Shown: positions 9,681 through 21,194 of the stretch, piece by piece
How positions within the stretch are numbered: position 1 is the first letter of the stretch
How the letters are laid out: every line of letters begins with the position of its first letter
NCBI GenBank assembly: GCA_023213395.1
Contig: CM041465.1
Location: 101,749,741-101,813,740 of the forward strand
Source of the DNA: Cycas panzhihuaensis
Taxonomy: Eukaryota; Cycadophyta
Direction of reading: 5' to 3'
Length of the DNA stretch: 64,000 nt
The notes under the pieces: generated by a model
Told to the model about the DNA's origin: nothing
Seen by the model: the letters and a program-made list of their open reading frames with translations, nothing else
Databases searched by the model: none
Program-made: the position numbers and the translations under genes

Positions 9681-11441
9681 TTTGGTATCGGAGCTAATGG
9701 TCTCTGTTTGAGCATATTAGTTTCTTTGTTATCTCACATTGGTGGACAACGCCAAGTCGGAGGATCAACACTTTGGAAGGCCAACTCGGCGTTTGGAAGA
9801 CTCCTCATTCACCGTGTTGCCGGTTTATCTCTGCCAACTCTTAGAAGATCGCCACTTCAGGCTGCCACATCGGCTCACTACTCACATTTCGCATCATCAT
9901 CTACCTGACTCATTGCAAGAGGCCAATCCTCGATTGCCACCTAAGCAAGTGATCGCCCATCACTTCCTTCTATCTACATCAACACAGTTCTCGGCTTGAG
10001 GCGGCTCATCAACATTTGGTATCCTGTACATTGAAGAAATTCGTCATCCTTTTTATTACCGGTGTTCTTGACATTACTCGGTGAGTAAGCACACTCACAT
10101 TGGAGCCTAATCATCATTCTTGAGTCATTTGTCTCCTCACAACTCATTAAAAGTACTTTAGCCGCACAAGGCTCTTCTTTGCCCTCATATTCATCACACA
10201 TCACTAGCATTCCGCCAACAAGATTTCCGGTGTCACATCGCCTCATCTAGCCTTCACCGCCTAACTCTTACTCTGATGCACTCATCTTCAAGGCATGCTC
10301 TTCATTATTCCCATTCACTACACGTGCCACATCAACATTCCATTTGATCAAGTCAAACTAATTACTCGGTGAGTCATCATCCTCTCACCGGTACCAAGTG
10401 CACTCAAGTTGCCACATCGGCACTCTTGCCAACTCGGGCCAACTCACCTTTTTCAACTCTTAAATAGCATTTTCTCATGTGACTCATTTCTTGTAAAAGA
10501 CTTTAAGAGTTTTTAAATTTCTCAACTAATAGTGGGCTTACTTAAAGTTTTTCTACATTAGCTCTCTTGATTCTCAAAAAGTACTTGTGTACTCCTTGCT
10601 TTAAGCCTTTTTTACACTTTCGGTCATTAGGCTTAATTATTGTGATCAAGAGGAATGTTTTCATTGTAAAGGTGAAGAAACTTATCACCTAAACTCGTTT
10701 GGCACCTTGCATGGTGACCTTGCCCTTCTTCGATTCAAAAGAAGGCTCATTGAGAAAAGTAATAAAATCACTTGTTTTTGTTGGATGGTTGAGACATTTT
10801 AAGTCTCAACAAGCTGTAATGGAGCTTGTGTTGGACTTTGGAGCAATTTCTTGAGTACATTTTCATCACTTCATCGGTTTGTGGAGCTTAAAAGGAACCC
10901 ATCAAAGGTTCCTTACATTTTGTTTTAGTACTCAAAAGTACTTCATCATTGTACTCAAGCATACATACTTGGATCTAAAGCACTTACATTTTGTGCTCTT
11001 TCATTGTAAGCCAAAAGGCATAAAGAAAATCCAAGTAAGAAGATTCACTCACACTTATTTAAAAGTGAACTTAAAAACTGCTGGGGAGGCTCGAAAAGGT
11101 TCAAACCTTGCCTCGAATTAACCTTAAGCTTGGTGCATTCCCTAGGGGACCAACCGACCGTGCATCACAATTAAGGTTGCTTGAAGGAAAGGAGGTTGAA
11201 AAGGGTGTTATTGAATCCCGGAAAGCATGGTACGTCCATGCGGATCAACCCTACCGCCTTGTCCTAGATTTAACTTGGTTCTCCACCTCATTAGCGAGTC
11301 CTCCACTTCTCTTCACCCCATTGGTTGTTGGATCTTCTTGTAAGATCGGGACTAGTGGTGTTGTTTGAAGGTGGATCTTAGCGACAAAGCTCTTGAGACT
11401 TCCAAGTTATCGCTAGCTTCAAGTATTACTCAAGTGGAAAG
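9681..11441 (+). other. A untranslated leader with primer site
   Basis: The primer-binding site TGGTATCGGAGC (9683-9694) resembles the initiator-Met tRNA 3' complement with one change. The 1.76-kb leader has no long frame. It holds an inverted pair (AACGCC.AGT and AACTCGGCGTT, ~9749-9793), the motif GGCACCTTGCATGGTGACC (10701-10719) and the leader stem-loop at 11086-11114, followed by a short purine-rich stretch before gag. Confidence 0.8.
11086..11114 (+). other. conserved leader stem-loop (element A)
   Basis: GAGGC and GCCTC form an outer stem, and AAGGTT-CA-AACCTT forms an inner hairpin, with TCGAA unpaired on the 5' side. It lies 328 nt before the gag ATG. The same architecture occurs in B, E, F and F1. 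Confidence 0.7.
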
Positions 11442-12360
11442 ATGGCTGCCATACAAATGCTTAATGCTTGTACCATAAGGCTAATAGGACAAGCTAACTA
11501 TCAAGAATGGAAAAGAATCACAAAAAATCTCTTGATAATGAATGAGTTGGGATATGTTTGGAAGAATCCCCAATCCTACACTTGTGATTAATAATAATCA
11601 AAGCTGTGGATGTTCAAAGTGTTCTTTGCATGGGAGGCCAAAGGCGAAATTGCTTTGGCATTCATTCGAATGGTTGTGGACATACATGTAGATCAAAATA
11701 TTTCTTCTCGACTATCTTCTAAAGAAGCATGGGACACCTTGTCCTCTTTGTATGAAAGGCGAGATGAAGCTCGCATTTTGATGATAAAAGCTAAATTGTA
11801 CTCCATTAAATTTGTAAAGCCAATGACGGCATTCATGTCCTCTATTAAGGAGGTTTGTAATGAATTAACTACTTTGGGTAGTCCCAAGAGATGAAATTGT
11901 AGCCTCCATCACAAAAGCACTACCAAAGGACTACAATGGCTTCATATCATCAACTACGAGATGGTTCACTTAGGGGATGACCAATCAACTTGAAAGCTTA
12001 TTGCTTCAAGAAGAACAAATTTATGCTAAGGATAATGAAGAACCATCTACATCGGTGCTTTCACGGAAAGGCAAAGCCAACTCAAAAATCTAACACTTTG
12101 CATTCACAAAGCGGTTTAGAAATATGAACATTGGATCTTCCAAGACCAATGTCGTTTGCCAATATTGTGGCATTCACAGCCACATTGCACTGAGTGCGAG
12201 AAAAAGCAAGCAAATCTTCGCAATGACCACAAGGCCAAAAGCCAAAAGATTTCAGCAGAGATTCCGTGATCGGATCGGTTTCCCCTCGACAAATCGAGGT
12301 GCCTATCGAGGAGGTCCACAAGGAGGGTCAAAGAAATGGCTACCAACGCCATTATAATCG
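11442..12360 (+). pseudogene. A gag (frameshifted)
   Basis: Starts MAAIQMLNACTIRLIGQ and continues with the Copia gag block EWKRITKNLLIMNEL. A small deletion after NEL breaks the frame (F1 has NEFWGYV). The core resumes at 11610-11894 (EAWDTLSSLYERRDEARILM, KAKLYSIKF) and breaks again at SPKR. The CCHC zinc knuckle near 12152 has lost its last cysteine (CQYCG...H...S). In F1 the same protein is nearly continuous, so these are losses in A. Confidence 0.85.
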
Positions 12361-12383
12361 GTTGCCAATGACGACAAACTATT

Positions 12384-15300
12384 TTGTGCATTCAATCATC
12401 CAAGGTTGACAACACTTGGATTATCGATTCGAGCTACTCGACACATGACGGGAGTGAAGAACTCCTAAGCAACATCAAGGAAGGCAAAGGTCATTTAGTA
12501 ACCTTTGGAAATGGTGAATCAAGCGAGGTTTCGAATAGGCACCATAGCTCCTTTTCACTCTCCTAAAAATCCTTCCTTATCATTTCCCAATAGTGATGCC
12601 TATTTCATTTCTTCTATGGAGAAGAATCGCTCTCTGTTAGCCGGATGAACAAGCAACATATGAGCTTACTATTCAAAAATGGGAAATGTACCATTCGTGA
12701 CAAAGATGATCGATTGTAGCTATAGCCTATGAGGATCAAGGCCTTTACAAGTTGGATGCCAATAATATTACTCTTGATTACGCTTACTCGGTTTCACATC
12801 TTTGTCAAAAATTCGTTATGGCATCAACGTCTAGGACATTTAAGCCTAGACAATCAAGAGCAGATGAGATACAAAAACATGGTGTATGGGCTTCCAAAGA
12901 TGTATGGTTCAAAATGTCTTTTGAAGCTTGCATAATGGGGACACAACATCTGCCTTTTCCTAAAGGCAAAGCATGGCGTGCATCTTATCCTTTGCAATTA
13001 GTTCACTCGGACTTGTGTGGACCCATGTCCACCACTCCTTTGGAGGAACATTGTACTACATATCTTTTATTGATGACTTCTCTCACAAAGTCCGGGTCTA
13101 CTTCCTAAAGCAAAAATCAAGCCTTCTCCAAATTCAAAGAGTTCAAGGCGGAAGTAGAAAATGAATCGGCTACTCAATTGGCACATTAAGGTCGATAATG
13201 GAGGTGAATTCACTTCAAATGAATTCAACCAATTTTGCAAGGATAATGGAATTCGGAGACAACTCACGACTCCTCATACTCCTCAAAGAAATGGAGTCTC
13301 CGGAGGATGAATAGAACATTGGCTAATAAAGCGAACAATGATGCATGCAAAAGGGCTTCCAAGAACTTCTTGGGCGAGGCATTTCAAGCAAATGCCTATG
13401 TGGCCAATCGAAGTCCTACAACCGCGTCACCAATATCACACGAGGCATGGTGCGGAAAGAAGCCAACTATTAGCCATTTGAGGACATTCGGGTGTCTGAT
13501 ATGCACATACCGGATCAACAAAGAACTAAGTTGGACAAACATAGTCTTAAATGCATCTTTGTAGGATATGCAATCCATAGCAAAGCCTACAAGTTGTATG
13601 ATCCGATTGGGAGGAAAATGCATCTCTCAAGAGATGTAATCTTTGTTGAGTATGATCCAAAAGAGTTGGATATAGCACCAATCCAACCCCCCATTGACAA
13701 AGGGAAAAAGATTGTTGAGGACTTCCCTTCCCCTCAATCTTACACACCATGTTCTTCATCTCGCACCTTCCATCTACTTCATCTTCATTTGCTCCACTTG
13801 AACCTTCCACTTCATCTTGATACTCCTACACTTAGACCGAAGATATTGAGGTTCAAGCCACATCATTTCGAAGTTACCTAAGTGGTACACTCAAGCAGTG
13901 GATGGTCATATCATTGAAGGAAAGCGTCCATCAAAGTATCGGACAAACAAACTTTGCACTTATGGCTGAAGTGCTTTCTATTGATGAGCCTACTACCTTT
14001 GCAGAGGCTTCACAAAGTGATAATTGGAAAGCTGCCATGGATGAAGAGATTCAATCCATTCATAAGAATGGTACTTGGGACTTAGTCGAATTGCCTCCAC
14101 ACAAGCAGCAATCGGTTGTAAATGGGTCTACAAGACCAAAGTCCATTCGATGGGACACTCAAGCGTCGAAAGCAAGACTTGTAGCAAAGGATTTAAACAA
14201 CAAGAAGGAATTGATTACGAGGAGACCTTTGCACAATATGAACACCATCGACTTCTCTTGGCCCTAGCGCACAATGCAAATGGGCGTATATCGATGGACG
14301 TGAAGGCGCCTTCCTCAATGGCGATCTTCAAGAGGAGGTATACTTGGAGCAACCTCCGTTACAAGGAACAAGGCAAGGAGCATTTGGTATGTCGCCTCAA
14401 GAAGGCTTTGTATGGCTTGAAGCAAGCTCCTAGGGCATGGTATGCAAAAATCGATGAATACTTTTTGAGACATGGGTTTCATCGATCCACATCGATCCAA
14501 ACTTGTACATCAAACATGACCATCACCATGTCACTTATATTGCCTTGTATGTAGATGACTTAGTGATCACGGGTGATGACACTAAGCTCATCAATGTTCT
14601 CCAAAATGATTTGAAGAGAAGTTTTGAGATGTGATCTTGGACTTCTCCATTACTTTCTAGGCTTTGAGGTATGGCAAAGTGAGGCTATATCTTCATTTCC
14701 CAAGCAAAATATTCTTGGGACATCTTGCAGATTCGGGATGCACGATCAGACGCCTACACCCATGGAGACGGCACCAAGCTTTCTCTCAATGAGGAAGCTA
14801 CACCGTGATCCCACACTTTACCTTGATTGGGAGTCTCATTTATCTCACCAACACTCGATATTTCATTCTTTGTTGGGATTTGCTCTCGTTACATGTCTCA
14901 ACCCAATCGAGATACCGAATGCAAGACGCATACTCAAGTATATCAAAGGAACATTGCGGCTTGGACTTGAGTATGTACATAAGGAGAACTTCACTTTGGA
15001 GGGTTCTCGATTCGATTAGGCGATGCGATAGCGGAAGATCTACCTCGGGTTATTGTTTTACCCTTGGTACATTTCATGGAGTTGCAAGCAACCAAATGTT
15101 ACCTTGTCCTCCACCGAGGAATACAAAGCTGCTTGTGAGGCTATCCGCTCGACGGATTCTTGGTGAGCTTGGGTTTCGGCGTGACCGGCCTTCATTGTGA
15201 CAATCGTAGTGTCCTCAAGCTAACTAAGAATCTTTCCACGCACGGACCAAGCATATTGAAGTTCACCACCATTTCATCGGGGAGCATGTACACGGTGGTG

Positions 15301-15417
15301 AGATCACACTTCAATATCGACCAACGAAACAACAGACGAGATATCTTTACCAAGCCACTTGGTAGAGACAAATTTGTAAAATTTAGAGATGGTCTTGGTG
15401 TCAGCTTAACATTGTAA
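12384..15417 (+). pseudogene. A pol: protease, integrase, RT, RNase H (multiple frameshifts)
   Basis: Protease near 12409 has the active site DSG changed to DSS. Integrase (about 12930-13880) keeps the first two acidic residues (HSDLCGP, VDNGGEF), but the catalytic Glu region is altered by a deletion (13296-13312). RT (about 13980-14640) keeps AFLNGD-like and YVDD (near 14548), then loses frame by a 2-bp deletion at ~14632. RNase H (14930-15417) is recognisable through FTKPLGRDKF. The integrase-before-RT order defines Copia. Despite ~1% LTR divergence the ORF has at least eight breaks. Confidence 0.88.
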
Positions 15418-15429
15418 ACAATGAGGGGG

Positions 15430-15999
15430 TGTTAAACCTTATGTTTAAATGTTAAGTGAATGTACATTTATTTTCATGTAATATATGCACTTTATACTTT
15501 AGGGGTGACTTATCACTTAAGTGATAAAGTGCACACCCACATTCTTTCTAGTGACACAACGTTGTCACAAAGGTCAATGGACCCTCATGCACTTGTTTGA
15601 ATATTCCAAGTGATGTATCTTGGATGTTTGACACTTGTCAAACATCCAAGGCCTTAAATGAGGATCGAAGCACTTTTGCTCATGATCCATGTGATGTATC
15701 TTGGATGTTTGACACTTGTCAAACATCCAAGGCCTTAGGTCTCTCATTTCACTCTATATAATGAGACCTCTTCTCATTGTCTCATATGGAGAGTCGAGTT
15801 GTATTGTTATGCTATCGGTTTGCTAATCGTTTTCTACTTGGGAGGTTGGACCAATTCCAACTCCACATATTGGGTATCATTTTCTCTTGCTCCTATATTT
15901 CAGTTTATGCTTTTATGCTCTCATGCTTTCATGCATTTATTGTATTGTGATTATATTTATGATCTTGGGATCAATGTGGCCTAATGCCCATTGTCAACA
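15430..15999 (+). repeat. A 3' LTR
   Basis: 570 bp, preceded by the polypurine tract atgaggggg (15421-15429). Carries both copies of the 14-bp-arm stem (15619-15650, 15700-15731). Compared with the 5' LTR it keeps six bases (near 15790) lost in the other copy. Confidence 0.95.
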
Positions 16000-16004
16000 C
16001 ATAC

Positions 16005-16089
16005 CACCTATTATTTGACCAATAAATCAAAGACCACCTATTTGTACAAACATGCATTACAATATAATATGACTTTAACACCTCCCCTT
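16005..16089 (-). repeat. X left (3') LTR, second part, and polypurine tract
   Basis: Bases 16005-16080 complete the X LTR displaced by A, ending tttaaca. 16081-16089 is the minus-strand polypurine tract. Together with 8920-9113 the LTR is 270 bp, exactly the length of the right LTR. Confidence 0.85.
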
Positions 16090-16410
16090 AATGCACATTT
16101 GGGGTCTTTTTGAATTTACAATGCCTCGTTCTTGGAAGTGTCTTGAAGATAATGTCTTCAACTCGATTTTTAGCTTCATTTCTGTAATGGTGTCTTTATT
16201 GCAGTAGCTCTTGAAAGTAATGATCTTTGAACTTGACATTCTTCATTCTAGTGTGGAGCTCTGGATTCTTCACCATACAAAAAGTATAGTAAATCATAGG
16301 TGGTCCAATTTGATTTTGATGTATATCCTGTAGGCAATTCTGTAGGTAACCATCTTCACGAATACCAGTAATATCTTGAAATTCGAAATTTACATCTAGA
16401 ATGTTTTCAA

Positions 16411-17175
16411 TTACAACCTATTTGTGTTCACTTTCCTTAACACATCAATAATCGTCATCAATTGAGTCAATATCAGGAATTGAAGGTAAAACATTAATAG
16501 AGGAATCAACACCATTAGAATCATCTGTAAAATGAGCATCAACATCCTATATGATTTCTTCTTCTTGACCAACATATCCAACAAGTTCTTCAAGTTTTAG
16601 AGCAGAATTTTCAACATCTGTAGTAGGTTTTTCAACAACAATGGTTTCTTCACATCCAACTAGAATTTCTTCAGTGATAGATTCTTCATAGTTAGCTACA
16701 GATTCATGAATAACCTCATCAAAAGTGTTATTATCATCATGACTTGTATCATAATCATCAACAATCTTATTTGCCTTTTTAATTGCTTTTTCAACAACCT
16801 CTTGTATCTCTTTAGGAGTCTTTTCTACTGTATTTTTCAAATTGTTCCTAGCTTCTTTGGCATTGCTAGCATGACGAACTACAGGAATGAGAAAATGATA
16901 GGAAGAAGAAAGCTTATCTTCATCTAATGCAACAAGAATAGCATCAATTGTTGTACTATTCTTCTTCTGAAGTTTTCTTTTTGTGCTTCATCAATAGGAA
17001 CATCATATCCATCAATAATAATTCCCCATAATCTTTTGTACATGAATACACTTTTCATTCTGTATGCCCAATAGTGATAGTTTGTTCCTGTGTACTTAGG
17101 TAAAGGGAAGGGAAAGTCTTTAAAGTAGTACTCATTCTTTTCAGGTACGAGTATGATTATGTCATTCACTTCCAT
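16411..17175 (-). pseudogene. X gag-like ORF with acidic C-terminal tail (frameshifted)
   Basis: The N-terminus (17175-16924) reads MEVNDIIILVPEKNEYYF and contains PKYTGTNYHYW...MKSVFMYKRLW, the start of Copia-type gag proteins. After a frameshift, 16840-16547 continues NNLKNTVEK and then a long Asp/Glu-rich segment (EESITEEILVGCEET, KLEELVGYVGQEEE). No zinc knuckle or enzymatic domain was seen. The acidic tail is unusual for gag and could be a non-autonomous-specific extension. Downstream to 16081 the sequence is non-coding. Confidence 0.65.
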
Positions 17176-18436
17176 GGCTGTAAGTATGAATTGCTCAAGA
17201 ATGTATCACACTGAAATAACTTAATCAAATCAACACCAAAATACTTTAAAACATGGCTCAAATTCTTCGTTTTTGAATTATGATCCCATCGGTTCAGACG
17301 ATTTAGAAAATAGACTCCTAGAATTCAAGATATTAAGGAAAATGCGTAGGTACCCCTTTATGAAAGTAAGAAAATATAGTTTAGGGTTTAACGCCCTTTG
17401 CTTTTTAGCTGCTAGTCGTATGAGGCCTGTATATGACCAAGGCCTAATGCTCAGGGGGTTAATCCTTCCTTTATAAGAGGAAAAAAAATATAATTTAGGG
17501 TTTAGCACCCTTCAGTCTTTTGTTGTTGGTCATATGAGGCATGTATATGACGAAGGCCTAATGCTTGGGGGGTTAACGAACTTCAAATCATATTCCAATC
17601 TAATTAAATTAAGCTCAATCTTTGCAACTTTTTTTTTATTCAAAGTTGAAAATACACCTCCTTGCACAAACAGGGAAACTAGTGATTGAAAAATCGATTG
17701 ACGATCATTCATATAAGCATTCCACGGGTAATCTTTGTCATTGATTGATCTACGTAGGTGTATCTTTTCCGTAATCATTCTCCATGGCTGTCAGGGTGTA
17801 GTTCATTCAGTTGGGTGTCTCAATCTTCTTTGTGGCTGTTGTGTCTCTCATGTAGGTTCTATGCAAACCTTCTAAGCATCTTCCTGTTCGACAACTGCAA
17901 ACTTTCGACGTAAACAATTGCTTTCTCCATTGCTGGGCACCACTCAAATCTTCATGGTCATGTGGCTATCCTTTTCACCATTTGTAGGTAGATCTGGCTA
18001 GATATCTTGACACAGACCTACGCGCGCCTTCTTTCTTCACACAATCGAACGCAACTTCCACAGATTATTTGTTATCTCTGGCATTCTCCAATGGAAGGCA
18101 AAGTCCTCAAGTCCGCGTGATTTTCCTCTATGGGTGAACGCCTCTTTCATTTCCACAGCAGTCTTATGGTTGGGCGTTCACTATCTTCATCTCCATGTTG
18201 ATGTACAAAGTATTTGCAACAACCCAAGCAATTATATACCATGGCAATCCTTGCTCATCTATGGCTGGGTGCCTTTATTTTTCACGCAGTTGCTCCTTAT
18301 AGAATTTCAGCTAGTTGTCTCTCATTTATGAATCACCCGTCCTTCCTTCGAGCGATCTCGAAGTATGGCTGTTTATTCATCATCGAGTTCTCCTCTTGGC
18401 ATTTAGTCGTAAACCCTACAAACAGGTAATTCTCAT
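17176..18436 (-). other. X leader region with a 115-bp tandem duplication
   Basis: Untranslated minus-strand leader. Units 17371-17462 and 17486-17576 are diverged tandem copies (shared agggttta, tatgaggc.tgtatatga, aaggcctaatgct, ggggttaa). No TGGTATCAGAGC-type primer site adjoins the right LTR. Confidence 0.6.
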
Positions 18437-18706
18437 TGCATTAGCTTAGAATCAGAACATCTACATCATTATGATGTGAGTCTCCATCATGACTCCACAA
18501 TAATGACTCCATCATAACTATATACATTACTCTACCTTACTCCTTTATTTATACAACACAAGTGAGAATATGTAGGATGAGGTGTGGAATGAGTGAGACC
18601 CACTAACATATAACATGACCAATGACATACCACCTATTATTTGACCAATAAACCAAAGACCACCTACTTGCACAAATGCGCGTTACATTATAATACTACT
18701 TCAACA
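18437..18706 (-). repeat. X right (5') LTR
   Basis: 270 bp, tgcattagc to cttcaaca. Uninterrupted sister of the left LTR and the natural empty-site control for the insertion of A. Right flank enters Y RNase H sequence. Confidence 0.85.
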
Positions 18707-18873
18707 ATAGAAGATAATGTAATTATTGCCATTTTTTGGACTGCTTGAAATAGGTCCATTTTCAATAGTGACATTGTATCCAATATTGGACTTACAATCA
18801 TTGATGTCTTCATCCCAATTAGCATTAGTATATCGAACTTGTTGTGTCTCTCCATGCCGAAGGTACTCCAAAC
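18707..18873 (-). pseudogene. Y RNase H N-terminal remnant (between X and Z)
   Basis: Minus-strand reading gives EYLRHGETQQVRYTNANWDED, then CKSNIGYNVTIENGPI, the standard Copia GY.DADWAGD...STSGY region. It joins 25697-26174 upstream and 8425-8919 downstream once Z and X are removed. 18869-18873 (aaacc) is the left target duplication of Z. Confidence 0.8.
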
Positions 18874-19329
18874 CTGTTAGAACCTTTATGTTTTATTGTT
18901 AAGTTATGTATTGAGGGTACTTTTTCACTTAATGTGTAAAGTATGCACCCACACTTATCTAGTGTTGTAATATGTTGTAACTTATGGGTCAATGGACCCT
19001 TTACCCTTTTATTTGCATATATGCATGCATGATGGACAAGTGTCCATCATGCAATGTATTTGTATGCATGTTTGACACTTGTCAAACATGCAACACCCCA
19101 AAGGGGAACCTCCTCACTTATATATTGAGGCCATTTTCTCATGTATGGATAGAGAGAGATGTATTGCTATGTTATTGAGTTGAATACAAGCTAATCTTGT
19201 TGGAGCTAGGATCAATTCCTCCTCCTCCATTTCATATTGGGCTTATGTGCTTGCTAATTTATAGTTCATTATAGATGTTAATTATCTTTGTTTAGTTCTT
19301 CATTGTCCCTATATGATCCTCATTTTACA
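18874..19329 (+). repeat. Z 5' LTR
   Basis: 456 bp, tgttagaacc to ttttaca. Contains a perfect inverted repeat with arms GCATGATGGACA / TGTCCATCATGC separated by AG (19027-19052). A second palindrome centred on GACACTTGTC (about 19066-19090) lies ~30 bp before a TATA box at ~19120. Related to the solo LTR at 46621. Confidence 0.9.
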
Positions 19330-21194
19330 TTTTGGTATCAAAGCTGCTTGTTAGGGGTCTTAGTTTTAGATTTGGAGACTAGATTTATAGAGTCTTCAAT
19401 TGGTGACAACCTTTGCAGCCTGAAAATGAACTAAGACTGATTGGGCTCAATTTTAAGCTTTTAAAATCTTAGTTTTCATTGCTTTTTTGAAGTCTAATAC
19501 TGAAAAAATAATTTTTTTAAGAAGTTTTTTGAGATTTTCTAATTTGTTGGGGGGAAGGAGAGATATTTTTACATTTTTGTCTATTGTGAAAACCTAGTTT
19601 TGTGCGTTGTAGGCATTCCTATTGAACAAATTGACTGTTTGCTCTCTTTTAAAGAGAAAACAGTCCTGTACCTTCTTTGCACATTGTTGGGCACTCAGTT
19701 GGTTGTCCAAAACGCAATTGGGCACTCAGTCCACTGTTGGGCATTGGTTTTGTAGGAAAACCCCTCGTTGGGCCCTCATTTTTAGAGAAGAAACATTGTA
19801 CATGCATCAAAATTTGTTGGTAACTGCTGTAGAATATTTTGGCATATTCAGATAGAGGTTTAGATCGATCTCTGTGGAAAAAAGTGGCTCAAACAAGTGG
19901 AGGTGGTTAATTTTTGCCAATTTGGTTGTGCCCAATTTTTTCTTCACATCACTTAAAACAATCCAAAACTTAGTTATTTTTTGTACAACAAAAACCAGAA
20001 CTCATTGTCACGTTGATATAGGGGTGCTCTAGAGATTTCATCTTGATCCGATCTTTCGTTGACAAGATTCGACAAAAAAAGTCATTTTTGAGTTGCACGG
20101 CCATGACAGTCAAGTTTTTTAAAAAGGAATAGCATTTTTCAACTTTATCAATATAACTTTAAGTTATATAATTTAGAATATTCTAAGGAATATTTTAAAT
20201 TATATAAAGTGACTCTTTCCTAAACTTTACTTTTTAAGTGATTTTTATTAATATTTTATCATTTCTTAAGCATAAAATCACTTTTTTATGTATTTTTTGA
20301 TTTTGATAACACTTGAAAAAATTTGCAAGTGTGTTTATCAATCAAAAATTTCGTTTTTCAAGTTCATGATATCATTTTGAGTGAAAATTTCACGCTTGTA
20401 CATGATTTTAGGCTCCCTCTAAGGTGATCTACTTAATCATCGATCATTAAATTGGGCTCTAAAGCACCAAAAACACTAATAAAAAATCAATTTTTAGTGT
20501 GTTAGGACTATTTTAAAATCCTCAAGTCTCTTGATGTGCTTATGCTTTGCATAATTTGCTTAAATATCTTGCAAAATTCCTTATTTTTCAAGAACTAAGG
20601 AAGGAAATCCACAAAGCACATCATACTTGGAAGCATTTCTCAAGCTCAAGCAAGCAGTTTTTATCATTTCAACATCATACTTGAAAGCATTTTTTCAAGA
20701 TAAAGCAAGCATTTCAAGCTATTCAACTCCATTTTAGCATCCCACAAACACATTAGTTAACTTAAAATTGATTAAAATTATTAAGTTGGGAGGCTCGAAA
20801 AGGGTTCAAATCTTAAGCTTGGTGTATTCCCTAGGGGACCAACTGGCCATACTGCTAGTGCACAACAATTAAGACTTAATCTTGTGGGAATGAAAGTTCG
20901 AAAAAGGGCATTATTAGAGTTGTGAACTCTAAGGAAAGCACAATGCAATTGTGCAGATCAACCCTACTTTGCTTGTACTAAAGGTTATTTTTGGCCAAGT
21001 GTTGGATCTACTCATAGATCAGGGTTGGACCACTCGAAAAGCCTAGCCCTCCACTTTCTCTACACTTTTTTAGTTGTTGGATCTTTTTGTAAGTTCAAGA
21101 CTGTTGCTATACTTGCAAGTGGAATCTAAGCGGCAAAAGTTTCAGAGTTTCAGATTAATTCTTTAGCTACAAGAATTTAATTCAACACTTAAAA
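19330..21194 (+). other. Z untranslated leader with primer site
   Basis: Primer site TGGTATCAAAGC at 19333-19344. A 1.86-kb leader with no plausible gene. It carries a variant of the GGCTCCCT...AGGTGA motif at 20411-20429 and a degraded form of the leader stem-loop at 20790-20815 (GAGGCTCGAA kept, closing GCCTC lost). Confidence 0.8.

Larger units (their letters stand above)
9114..15999 (+). mobile_element. element A: young Copia element inserted in an X LTR
   Basis: LTRs 9114-9680 and 15430-15999 begin tgttaaacc and end gtcaaca. A perfect 5-bp target duplication catac lies at 9109-9113 and 16000-16004. The sister LTR of X at 18437-18706 shows the same site uninterrupted (gacataccacctatt). 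LTRs differ at only about five substitutions plus a few small indels (~1%). The internal 5.75 kb contains a long leader, gag, and pol in Copia order, but with many small frameshifts. It belongs to the same family as B and F1. Confidence 0.95.
8920..18706 (-). mobile_element. element X: gag-only (TR-GAG-like) LTR element, interrupted by A
   Basis: Two 270-bp LTRs (8920-9113 plus 16005-16080, and 18437-18706) bound an internal region of only ~2.36 kb. A minus-strand polypurine tract (cctcccctt at 16081-16089) abuts the left LTR, giving minus orientation. The internal region encodes a gag-like protein with an acidic tail and no protease, integrase or RT, so X must have been moved by enzymes of other elements. 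It split the RNase H of Y. I could not find a clean target duplication or a standard primer site. LTR identity is about 89%. Confidence 0.75.

Noticed and set aside
8915-18712. A target-site duplication for X (gtaat)
   Set aside because: gtaat occurs at 8915-8919, but the right flank is atagaag. The later gtaat at ~18719 does not abut the LTR.
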